A DNA stretch of 64,000 bases from Norana najaformis (Eukaryota > Annelida > Clitellata > Crassiclitellata > Hormogastridae). Under the pieces are notes generated by a model. That model was not told the DNA's origin. It searched no databases and worked only from the letters and a program-made list of their open reading frames with translations. Both the position numbers and the translations under genes were made by a program. This document shows, in pieces, positions 49,770 to 61,200 of this stretch. The stretch lies in the NCBI GenBank assembly GCA_964023275.1, contig OZ029916.1:19106686-19170685 (forward strand), given 5' to 3'. Numbering within the stretch: the first letter of the stretch is position 1; the number at the start of each line of letters is the position of its first letter.

Positions 49770-51330
49770 GTAGAGATTTCTGGTTTCTTTTCAAAACTCT
49801 AGGAGTCTGCATTTGATTGCGAGAAGCGAGAGAGTGATAGGCCTACCTTTGTTTGAGATAAAATCTCTCACCAATTGACGCTTAGACATAATATTAAGCT
49901 TATAGCCTATATTATATGCACAGAAAGAGAGACGGAAAAGACATCGGGTGAAACCGACAAATATAGACAATAGCAGACAGACAGACAAAGACATATCATG
50001 CAGCAAGGTACCATCACTTAAATACATTCAATTCACCCTGTTAGTCTAATCAGTTCTCCCGATCGATGATCTGATTCATTTGGCTTATGCGGGCGAATAA
50101 TCTTCTGGGAGTCAAATCAGTTACTGTGAGCTGCGTATTGATCCACTACAGCATCTGCGGTCATCATCGTCATCATCTTAAACATTATTTTGTTCTTCAT
50201 CAAAGTCTTTTAATTGCCTTCCTAATCGTCATAATATTCGTTGTCATCTTCGTCATTAGCTTCGTAATGATTATATCAGCCAATCGTTATAAGCTTATTC
50301 ACTGTCATCATAACTGTAGAAAAGATATACTGTATACACAATATAGTAGAAAAGATATCATGTAGCGCCAATGATCTTGGCAGTGGATTCCAGCAGACTG
50401 AGCAAACAAGAACATCGAAATGGTGAAAGACCTTCGTTTACCATCGTCCGATGCAACACTCGGTAACTCGTTAAACCATTCGGCCAATCGTTAAGGAACT
50501 GGGTCAGCGGAATGGTTCCCACTGGACGCAGACTATTCCGCGATGAAGCTTATCCATTCAGTTTTGATGAGTAAAAATACATCCATCGCGAAAATCTTCA
50601 CTGCACCGATCGACTTCAACGTCTGTCGTATGACCCGCAGATATTCGCAGGTCAGGGCTGGTAACGTGATGTTGCCGATGGATTTTCAACTGGTCGCTGG
50701 CCAAGCTGTGCGGCCGCTGGCTTCTGTCCGGCAGAGAGCAATAAGTTATAGGAGGGGGCGCTTCATTTGGCCAGCCACCGTCAGAGCCTCAGTCTAACCG
50801 ACCGGTCTCTGTGATCGCGTGCCTCTGGTGACTGTTACAACTGTCGGACGTATGGTATGCTCGGCACTCGATACTCGTCTATGCAATTAGCCGCTTGCAG
50901 GCAGAACATATGTTGAAAATTTTCTAAACTGCAAAGGATTCAGTGGACGGTATAGCCTACTCTGGACGTTAGCTTTAGTTACTATTAATAACTATTACTA
51001 TTACTATTAAGATTATTAACGATTAGTGTGATGCTCTATCTGAATGAAACTAGAGTTTTAGTATGTATAATTTGTTTTGTACTGATGCAAATGAAGGCAA
51101 TTTCATCAAACCATCTGCCAGACATGATATGGCCTTTTGACTCAGTCTCGATTGACGCCTCATTGATTGGCGCTACATAATATTCCAGACATAGAACATA
51201 AGATGCAGTGTTTGTTTGAAGCTGTCTCCTCGTGGAGTAAGTAATCGGACCGAAATAGTTGGCGAAAGTATTTCCGGTCTGATGTCATCCGGTCTGTAGT
51301 CATCACCGGGTCTCCTTTCGTCCATCTTGC
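49770..51330. other. Intergenic, weak coding-like patch only
   Basis: A plus frame at 50543-50797 (84 codons) is relatively GC-rich but not recognised. The rest is AT-rich. Confidence 0.35.
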
Positions 51331-51335
51331 TTCAG

Positions 51336-54110
51336 GAGTCTTTCAACGATTTGACTGCTCCTGAGTCAGCAAGTGTCCAAATTTTCTTCACTCAAGTATG
51401 TTTACCACCGATTAAGTAAGAAGATCGAAACGGCTGGGGTCGATGGAAGTTCAAGTTTATCACTGGAAGAAACGCTACACGATTGGGTTGATCCCAAGTT
51501 CCACATGCCAAGTAGACAGAAGGTTATATTATTTCTGGAACAGTAATGAGCGATGATGTACTAAATCGCATCGTTATGAATGATATTGCTGCTGCCAACG
51601 CGCTCAAGGTGACCTAACTATTACTTGGCTGTAGTAGCAGAGCAAGTCAGTCGGTCACTCAGTCGGTCGGTCACTCAGTCGGTCGGTCACTCAGTCGGTC
51701 AGTCGGTCAGTCAGTCAGTCAGCCGGTCAGTCAGTCAGTCAGTCAGTCAGTCAGTCAGTCGGTCAGTCAGTCAGTAGTCGGTCAGTCAGTCAGTCAGTCG
51801 GTCAGTCAGTCGGTCAGTCGGTCAGTCGGTCAGTCGGTCAGTCAGTCGGTCAGTCGGTCAGTCGGTCAGTCGGTCAGTCGGTCAGTCAGTCAGTCAGCCA
51901 GTCAGTCAGTCAGTTGGTCAGTCAGTCGGTCAGTCAGTCAGCCAGTCAGTAGTCGGTCAGTCAGTCAGTCAGTCAGTCATCTCTCTGGCTAAATGCCTAT
52001 CTGCCTGCCTGTGTGTTGATCTGCCTGGCTTCTAAGTTTATCTATTTGTATTAATTAACACACGTAGAATATTTATAGCCGGAAATAAGTGTACCATGTA
52101 GGATGTTATCATAAGGATAATTAATTCGTCAGCGCTAACTGCAGACTGCTTGTGTGTATTCCAAATTACAGTCTTATCTTCAATACACAATAACGACTTT
52201 CTGTTTCCGTAACCGTATTTGGCCTACGTTATGCTCTGTTACGATATCATCGATAACTCTAAATGAGTTGCACAGAAACTCGTCTTGTTACTGTTTCCAT
52301 TTTATTAGTAAACGTGAACTTGATTCCTTTCTGTAAATTGTAAGCTTAAGAATTCAAAGGTTATAGAAAGACTTGCTAACATAGCAAGAGTCTAAAAATA
52401 CTCAAAATCTATACATTGATAAGAAGTTTAACTTGCGCATAGTTGTGGCACTTGACCATTCATTCGGTGTAGCCCTATGGTAGACTAAATACAGAGTATA
52501 GTCATTCGAAATGTATATTTTATGCATGCACAATTTACACTGCTTTTTATTATGATTATTTGTAATATGCAATACAGCAAAATTATACCGAACTGTTAAT
52601 TATAATCTGATTCTCATCAGTCGCATCTAACAGATTCGATCAACATAGATGGAATGCATGGGCGCCAGCACAACTGCCCTCACTTGGAATTCACATGTGA
52701 ATATTTCTGTCCGGCATCAGGCTCAAAAGATGGGTCGTACTTTTTCCTGCTTGAACCTCCTCCATAAATTTCTGTAGGCACCCATGATCGAATGCAAAAA
52801 GCAACAAATATGAAGCAAGATTGAAGAAATTTTTTCTAACTGGGTCAGCAGTTGTCCGAATGTTGGTTAAAACCGCCATAGGAGCTAATTTCCGACAACA
52901 GGACTTCACAACGAAGACGCCTTCTGGCCAGTTCAGCTTTCGATATCAAAGTTTACGATAGATTTGACAGAAGCAAAAGACCAGAAAAACGGCTGGATGT
53001 GCGCCAGCGCTCATATGCCGAGGCTAGAAGTCAGTAGTAGTTATAGGTCTGTCGACTGTAGGCCTACTACACGCATTGTATGGCTGTGTCACAAGATGGC
53101 TGTCTTGCATGGTCCTCGTCCGTTTCATAGAATACGAGTCCTATTAAAGGTGCTCGAAGATAGATTGTTCTTAAAAATTAACGTTTTATGTATGTACAAT
53201 AAGTATGTTTGTAGTTTTGTTGTAATGAAGTAGGTATGCATGTATGTATGTATGTATGTATGTATGTATGTATGTATGTATGCATGCATGCATCCATGTA
53301 TGTATGTATGTATGTATGTATATATGTATGTATGTATGTGTGGGCGTGTATGTATGCAAAACTGGCTACTGCAATGGTGGGCCTATGTCAGAGTTGTTTG
53401 TCTGCTTGTAACCGGACATTTAACTCAAAAAAGCGCCGTACTGTTGAGCCTTTCCTCAATGTCCTACTAAAATGCTTTGGTTTTGATTCGTAGCGCTTGA
53501 TCTAATGGCCTAATGCACCAGGCATATGTTGCATTCATATGGATTTGCGCGAAGGGAACTATTTTGATTCACCGGTTTCATACATATTCTTGCACAACAA
53601 TCCATCTGATCCTGCTGAAATAAACAGGAAATGTGCAGGGACCTAATGCATTTTTCTCCTTAATGATCTAGCAAAGGTCTTCGGCCTCATTGCACCCCAT
53701 CCGCTAACGACCTCTGACCCCCACATAACCCCACAAGGCAGCAGTTAATGCTGCGCAATACGGTGACACGCATGAAATGCGCATTTAAATGGCTGCTGCC
53801 TCTGCCAAAGCGATCATGCATGTCATGCATCGGTCATGCCACATTGCATTCAACGGATGTCTCTCAGAGGCGACCGCCATATATTTATGCGCATTCCATG
53901 ATTACGATATAAAATTTTTATGTTATATATGCATACGTTTAAGATTACGATAAATATTTATGCATTTGTACGTATATAATATTATGATTGTTATGATTTT
54001 AGGACACACGAACTGTGCTGCGTATAACAAAGTATGTTAGAGAGAAATTGCAGGCTGGAGTTGATGATTCTGCAGATAATTTGAAGAAACTGAATCTGGA
54101 AGATGGCTAA
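51336..54110 (+). CDS. Candidate small gene, exons uncertain
   Basis: Exon-like pieces: 51336-51395 (acceptor CCATCTTGCTTCAG; ESFNDLTAPESASVQIFFTQ; donor GTATGT), 51421-51546 (open; SLSLEETLHDWVDPKFHMPS), 51546-51608 (ATG; MSDDVLNRIVMNDIAAANAL + K; donor AAG|GTGACC) and 54003-54110 (acceptor TTGTTATGATTTTAG; DTRTVLRITKYVREKLQAG ... LEDG, TAA). The last two join in phase 0 to give a 56-aa charged, helical protein. The first could also join the last in phase 0. The gap between the first two is only 25 bp, too short for an intron. An AATAAA overlaps the stop (54109). I do not recognise the product. Confidence 0.32.
51640..51985. repeat. GTCAGTCG/GTCA tetranucleotide array, about 345 bp
   Basis: Long tandem run of CAGT and CGGT units in irregular order, in the putative intron of the candidate small gene. 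Confidence 0.95.
51990..54000. other. No gene called; ATGT repeat inside
   Basis: A minus frame at 52691-52909 is open but unrecognised. An ATGT tract lies at 53235-53340. Confidence 0.4.
53235..53340. repeat. (ATGT)n microsatellite
   Basis: Tandem ATGT with a short ATGC block in the middle. It makes artificial Met-Tyr-Val-Cys frames. Confidence 0.95.
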
Positions 54111-54787
54111 TAAAGATCAAGCATGGAGCAGGAAGAACGACGAATCAATTGCAGACTTTAAGCCGACTGGAGTAGCTGTGTCAGACTCTTTGTAATACAA
54201 ATACGCAATATAGGGTATTATAATCACAGCTGCTTATTCGCAGTATACCAATCTGCGTTTATATCTCAGCTTTACAGAATTATTCCTTAAATAATCCTAT
54301 TCATACATGTCTATAATAATGCAAGTATACAAGTTACATGTGAATTTGTTTCCGATATGTAATGTATTTTTTAGTAAATATAGGCTTAATTTGATGTTAT
54401 GTGATGTAATGAAGCGTTATTCCCCTGAAACTCCATAGAATTCTCTTCGTTGCTAGGTATTCGTGAATTTATATTCCATTTTAATTTCACATAATATTTC
54501 ACTTCTATCGTATTTATATAGAATAATAAATATTGCCTATGGGACTAAAGGACTAATAAAGAATTTTTCTTCCTCATATGCATATATAGATCTATGTGTT
54601 TTAATATGGACTTTCATGTAAAATTAATATGGAATAGCAATATTGAATATCTGATTGAGTAAGCCTATATGCATCACCAGCTATATATTTATAAATATGC
54701 AAACAGATTGAGCAGAGTTGTGGAGATGAGTTGAGATGAGGATGCATGCGTCGTTTTCATCATCAGCAGCTGAGCGGAGGCAGTTGG

Positions 54788-54949
54788 CTAGATCTTGTCG
54801 CCGGCAAATGGTTGGCTAAAGATGATCCAGTAGACGACGTTGAAGACGAAGAAGACAATAGGAAAGAACTTTCGAGAGAACTTGTCGACCTGTCTCGCTT
54901 GTCTTTTCCCGTCGGCGTCAGTAGGGGCCTGGCCATCGACAGGGGTTCC
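54788..54949 (-). CDS. Cys-loop receptor, last exon (M4)
   Basis: Reads [20 protein letters not shown] then [13 protein letters not shown] and TAG; this is M4 with the family's Phe-Pro turn. Two phase-0 acceptors are possible, before 54949 (TTGTAAAAAAG) or before 54928 (GATGGCCAG). Both are weak, and the choice changes seven residues. Confidence 0.85.
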   Translation of the reverse strand, partial: GTPVDGQAPTDADGKRQARQVDKFSRKFFPIVFFVFNVVYWIIFSQPFAGDKI

Positions 54950-55218
54950 CTTTTTTACAAGTACACGACCATGAAACAGGTTATTTGGCGTCGCCAAGCA
55001 GACATACGACAGCAAGTAACAGAACATCATGACAACAATAAAGGAGAAAACGCTAAAGATGTGAAGTAACGAAAAAATTCTGAAGTAAGAAAAAGAGGTT
55101 ATTAGGCCCATAGAAGAGGGCATTAGAAGAAGAATGCGAAGACGAAGAATGCGAAGAAGACTGTGAAGAAGACTGCGACGAAGAAGAAGAAGAAGAAGAA
55201 GAAGAAGAAGAAGAAGAA

Positions 55219-55251
<33 letters not shown>

Positions 55252-58200
55252 GAGAAAGAAGAGAAGAAGAGCTGTTTCTTAAGATAACCTCAAGAGGCAG
55301 CCCTGCATATGAAGTGCTAACAACTTCATTTTTCTTAGTTTCGTCATATGATGGTGAGTGGCCAGTCCTCTCTCATCGCATGATTCTTCCACCGACAGTG
55401 ATTTGATTTGAATGATTGACTCTTTTTATTGATCCCAAATTCAACATATCAGGTCACACATAAAACGTACAGTTTGCCAGGATACAAAAGGCAAAACCAG
55501 AAGGGACCAGGGTCCCGCTTAAATAGGGTCGCCTATATATTAACGTCGATAATGTCATGTCAGGTCCATAGAATTGTCGACAGTGTACTCATATTAGAGC
55601 TGAGTTTATCAGTGGATGCAATTCCAACAGAAATCTCAAAACATCTTTTTACATGGCGGGGTTTTGAACCCCAGACACCTAGGTTGACGGTCCAGCAAAC
55701 TAACCGCTGAACTATCTCGCACGTCTGATAGGAAGCTATATAGATATTTGGATATCAGTCATTATTGTTATCGTTATCAGTATCATCATGGTCACTTCCA
55801 CCGTCATGTTCACCTGTATCCTTATCTTTAATGCGCATGTCTGCCTGATATGAAATTAAAATAATGAGCCCCCAAGTAGGCTAGACCACGGTGAAAACAA
55901 ATGATGTGGAATGAGCAGATTCTTCTAATGTGGCATAAAATGTCTTAAAATGACTTAAACTATTAAATGTGACCCAGAAAGACTTACCCTAATGCAGCTG
56001 AGTAAAGTTGAACGTCTCGGAGCTCTTTCCATCTATGATAGAAAAAGTTTCATTAAAGAAAATCCTTCCACATTCGGGGCCTATAGGCCTGTATGCGCAC
56101 CTATTGAGACCTGGCATACTCATTCGATCCTATAGATGACTGAAACAGGCACACAAGCGCCTATGGACCTGACATGACGTTAAAATAATGAGCCTAAGTA
56201 GGCAACAAATTAAACCCAATATTTCCAGAAGCTCAAGGTAAGATAGTTCGTGTGAATTCGATGACAAGAATGAGCCTTGGTGACAACTCTGATAGACAAA
56301 GTTGTTCAGCGAAGACTCCGATAGTTTGGTTATGTGGTGGAACAGCAACTGACCGAATTCCACACAATGCATTTCATGCAAGATGCGAAGGAAAGAGAAG
56401 CAGAGGAAGCCTACGACTAAGCAGGACTGAACAAGAGAACAACACTAAATTTGACAAATGACCGAAAGAGTGGAGATCATTTATTCGCACCCATCGCCGT
56501 CAAATGGCTGCGTCAGGAACTGATGACAACGACGACGACGATGATGATGATGATGATGCATACATGTCAACCATGCATACCTACTGACAGTACTCTCTCA
56601 TATGCATGCATAACTTACCCGTTGACGGGACATTGCCGCTTCGACACCAGCCGACCTCTTGGTCGCCGGGATACCAGCCCTGGGCGACTTTCCGCTGGCT
56701 GGCCCAGCGCCTGCCGATGGAGGTCGTGCTTGCCTCCGGGCGAGTACGTTGACGACGGCGTACTCGATGAGAGAGACGAATACGAAGACGAGGCAGACGA
56801 TCATCCAGACGTCAATGGCCTTGATGTAGGAGACCCTCGGCAGGGTTGACCTGGCACCGCTGCTCATCGTCGTCGTCGTCAGGACCGTCAGGAGTCCGAT
56901 GGAGACGCGGGCAGGAGAGGCGTCGACGTTGATCCAGAACGAGACCCATGACAGGATGACTATCAGCACACTTGGCACGTAGACCTGGATCAGGAAGTAC
57001 CCGATGTCCCGCTTCAGCTTAAAACGAACCTCCCAACACGGATATGCTCCTGTAAAGTAAGGTAGACTAGGTATGGACATAAGTATGCTCCTGTAAAGTA
57101 GGATAGACTGCCTAGTTTATTAGAACTTTGTGTACGCTTTTGTAAATTAAGGTATTATTACAACATCTCCTGGGTATATGCTACTATTAAGCAATGTAGA
57201 GTCTGTTGTTTGTTACAATTGCAAAGGATGTGCGTGTATGAGGTAAGGTAGACGTCTCTTCGTTATTACAACTGTCAATTGTAGTATCCTTGCAGACTGC
57301 GCAAACAAATATTTAGACTCTTTTCTTGGTGATTTTGCGTGACCGAGTTCGAAGAAAAGAGAGCAGACTAACATCAACCTTTTTCGTTGCAAAAATTGTA
57401 TGCACGCAAATTAGTAGGTTGATTGGCGTTGTCGATAAGGCTCAGGCAGATGCAGCAACGATGAGCCTGGTTAGTAACTTAACACTTGTACGGGTAGCAT
57501 TCTCTGTGGAGTAGCATTCGCCTACGATTCCTCGCTCAGTCGGTGAACATAGGGCGTGTTAGCAAATGCTTTACTTACTTACTTAATACCTAAGGACACC
57601 TGGTGCTCATCCTTTTGCTGTCGGTAAATGGGTACCAGCACAAGCTGGGAGGTTAAAAAGGTATCCTGCTGTTGGATTTCTGTGGTCATCTTCACTAACC
57701 AATGGACTACTGCACTGCTCCAATGTGCCTTGCGGGTTAGGAAGACAAAATTTTGTGATTTGGCCATACCATCTTTGGAGAATCCATGCTTGTGTGGACC
57801 AATAATTATATATAATCTGTCTAAAACGCAGTAAACTAAACGGGAAGCTCGTGTGCTACATCCACCCACCCACCCACCCCCCGTCCCGAACGAGCTACCC
57901 CCCCTTGAAACACCGAAAGAAATTTCGTTTCTCGGAGGACAAAGACTCACCTGTCGTATAGTTCTGCGAACAATCGATGAGTATCTTATCGACGAGAGAG
58001 AACTGCGGCAGCTGAAGTTTTGGATTGATATCTATGGGGTTATCAAGGGACCCGAAATACATTGTGTCCATCGTGTAGCCAACTGCATACAAGACAAGTC
58101 AACACTGCCTTACTACAGAACAATCTTAAAACAACGAACTGATGTTTAAGCAGATAAGAATTTGAATGCAACGAGAGTTACGTTCTGTAGAAACGAACTG

Positions 58201-61200
58201 AACTGGCGGTAGATAGTTAGATAGATAAAGCACCAACATAGTCTGCATTTTATTTTAAAATGGGTAGCCCTTCTGAAAAAGAATTAGATTCTAGGCTTGT
58301 AGAAGTTGGTCTGGTAAATTTTTGAAAAACATTGGTTAGTTGCCCTGGTAAGGTGCCCCGGCACCTAAGGACTGGCAGTGACAGTGATGAGGGTGAAGGT
58401 GGTATGGTAGTTGCGGTGGATGAGGTACTCAAGAAAGCGCTGATGGTAAAATCGACCGATAGATAGCATCCTTTGTAGTGGTTCATTCAGCTTTGGTTTC
58501 TAAATCACGTACTTATAACTATTGCTTATTATTATTACGTACTAAGCACTTATTACGAGCTCAGACAGTAAATCTGAGTCTTTTAGACATTTTGTTACTA
58601 GTTCTAATCTTAAGACAACAGAAGGAGGTCGTGTCCGGCATCGAATGGACTCTGGTCACTTACAGCTCTCGAAAGCCATTGGACAGACTTGAGTATCCAT
58701 CGGAAACTTCTCCAACGTCATCGGGCAGGACAGCGTGGCTGAGATCCTGGACAAACATTTTATTAACAAATACCAATTAAAACATCTTACCGCAAATAAC
58801 CCGTCATTGCGACAAATTCAGAAATATTACAGAGACTCATGTGGTTGGGGCTATCAGAACGAGGTCAAGGGCAAACCCGTTAAGGTCAAGGTAAATGCAG
58901 AGAGCAGAATATGCACTTGCCTCATTCCTGGTCTTGCCGCCGATGGACCAGATCACTGAGCAGACTGCTGCCGAAGGTCACGCAGGTTCGTTCTATTAAT
59001 AATAAATTAGACGCTATTTTATTGGATTGGAGATGTTCTTCGACCTCAACCTTGCCGCTGGTGTGGCCCTTCTTGCCGAAATTCTGGAGATCCTGGTCTT
59101 ATCTTTAGAAATACAGGACTGGATAGCACATCAGGTTGGGATAAAGATCAACTTGACCAAGACCAGATTCAGTCAACGGTGAAACCACCATCTCCGATGT
59201 TGGATTAGGTTGGGGAAACGAGGTGGAACTATTAGGATGGTTCGCCTACCTCGCGTCGAATGTCGATTGCAGAAGCAAGCCTGTGCTTTTACGGCAAATT
59301 GAAATTGCCCGCGAAGTATGAACAGCCAAATTCGGCTGGATACAAAAATCCGCCTGTTTACATCATGCATAATAACTGTGATCCTTTATAAGGCTGCGAC
59401 CTGGAAGCTCACAGTCACCTACAGAAAAACTGCACGTCTTCCGGCAATGGTGCCTGAAGAGAATCATACGAATTTCATATTCTGCAGACACCACCAACGC
59501 AGGAATATATACACGCACACGAGACAGACCCCGGTCTTGGAGGTAATCGAAACAAGAAGACTGAGGTTGTTTGGTCCTTGGGATGCTGCGATGACAGACA
59601 GGACAATGCAAGACTGATCTGAGCCTCAATTTCTGACCTCCCGAAGAGAATTCAAGCAACGGATTATGATTTTCATTACGATTTCACTTGAAGCGATCAT
59701 ATATTGAAGCCTTAGGCATTATAATAACGGCGCTATAGAAGACATTAGATTAAATTAGCTGAGATACATGAGTCATTTCGAAACGAAGAAGAGGTCAGTC
59801 TACTTACTTGGTGACATACCAGACTTCGCCGCTGACATTGACCTTCAGCATCCGGTTTTCGACGGTGACGCCATGGAAACTGGCGCCCTTTTCGTTACGC
59901 AGGAACGTATCCGGAATCCAGATCTCGTTCCAGTAGTTGTCTCCGAGACGAGCGACGACGAACTTCGTATCGAATTTGTGGTAGGACAGGCGCCGATCCA
60001 CCCATAACTGTCTCAGATACATACTCACCGAATAGTCCTATACAAAGGAGGCATATAAATGGCACTTTATATAGCGCCTTTTAAACACTCACACGAAAAT
60101 GCATATATACGACGCTAAGGAAAACCATCTCTTTAAACGCGTCACAGTTTTTATAATTATAGACAATTTGTCAGTTAATGATTGATGGCCAGCGTTACCT
60201 AATTTAGTTAATAACTAGTAATGAAACTACTTTTTAAAGTAGCTGTTTCAAAAATAGTTGCAACAAGCAGTTAAATTACAAAATTTCAATATGTAGCTGA
60301 AGTGCTTTTTAAGCAAGAGAGTATTTTATCTCACTCTAAGTCATGACATTCACTATTCAAACATTGTCACCGATTATAGACTTAGTAATATAGACAGAGT
60401 TACAGTAGCATGTGTATTCAGCTCATTGTTTTTAAATGTTTTCTTGTTGTTTTGTCAGTACGAGGCATTTGAATGGATGCATTCATACAATACTGAATAT
60501 TACTTAAAGAATGTTGCATTTTGTTCTATCTTGAGATAAAAATTAATGACCAATAACACTGTTATCTAGCAACTCAGTAGTTTAAGAAGTAGCTAAGTAG
60601 TTTTTCTAAGTCAGTTACTACTGTAACTATACCAGTAAAACTGCTTCAAAAGTAGTTAAAAGTAGTTGTAGTTAAACAACTTTTAAAGTAGTTAGTGCCC
60701 ATCACTGCAATTAATTGATTTCATATGAAGTTAGCTACGTGATTAACTAAAAATGCGTGATTGTTAATTGATTAAGCAATTAATTAATTCCTTAGTTCTT
60801 TCGTTAATTTGTTCATTCGTTCACTCTTTCGACAATTTTATATTTTTACACGCCATGTATGAATTGAAATTTTTATTTTATGTTAATAAGAATGTTTTGA
60901 TTTGAGCTCTTTCGTCTCATAATTAGCATTCTTTATTTACCAACGGGTACATCGTGGTTGGAAGTAGTTAATTAGATCAATAGAGAAAGGTTAATACGTC
61001 ACTTATTTAACTATATGATCCTTTGGGATGACCATCGTTTTGCAAAAGAGTTAATAAAGCAAAAGCATAGTCGGCCATTTATTTAAAAACATGCGCCATA
61101 AGGATGACTACATTACCTTGCAAGAGAGTTTTTAAAAAGCAGTAATTGAACAAGGCGGTTTCTTTTAATCTTAATTACCATTGTCTGTTCGTTGATTGAG

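Noticed and set aside
54746..55069. 107-codon plus frame
   Set aside because: Antisense of the channel M4 exon and its 5' flank.
58478..58959. Plus frames, first taken for LINE reverse transcriptase
   Set aside because: The minus strand there is the 83-bp Cys-loop exon with exact phases. Only the 59.1-kb segment is LINE-derived.
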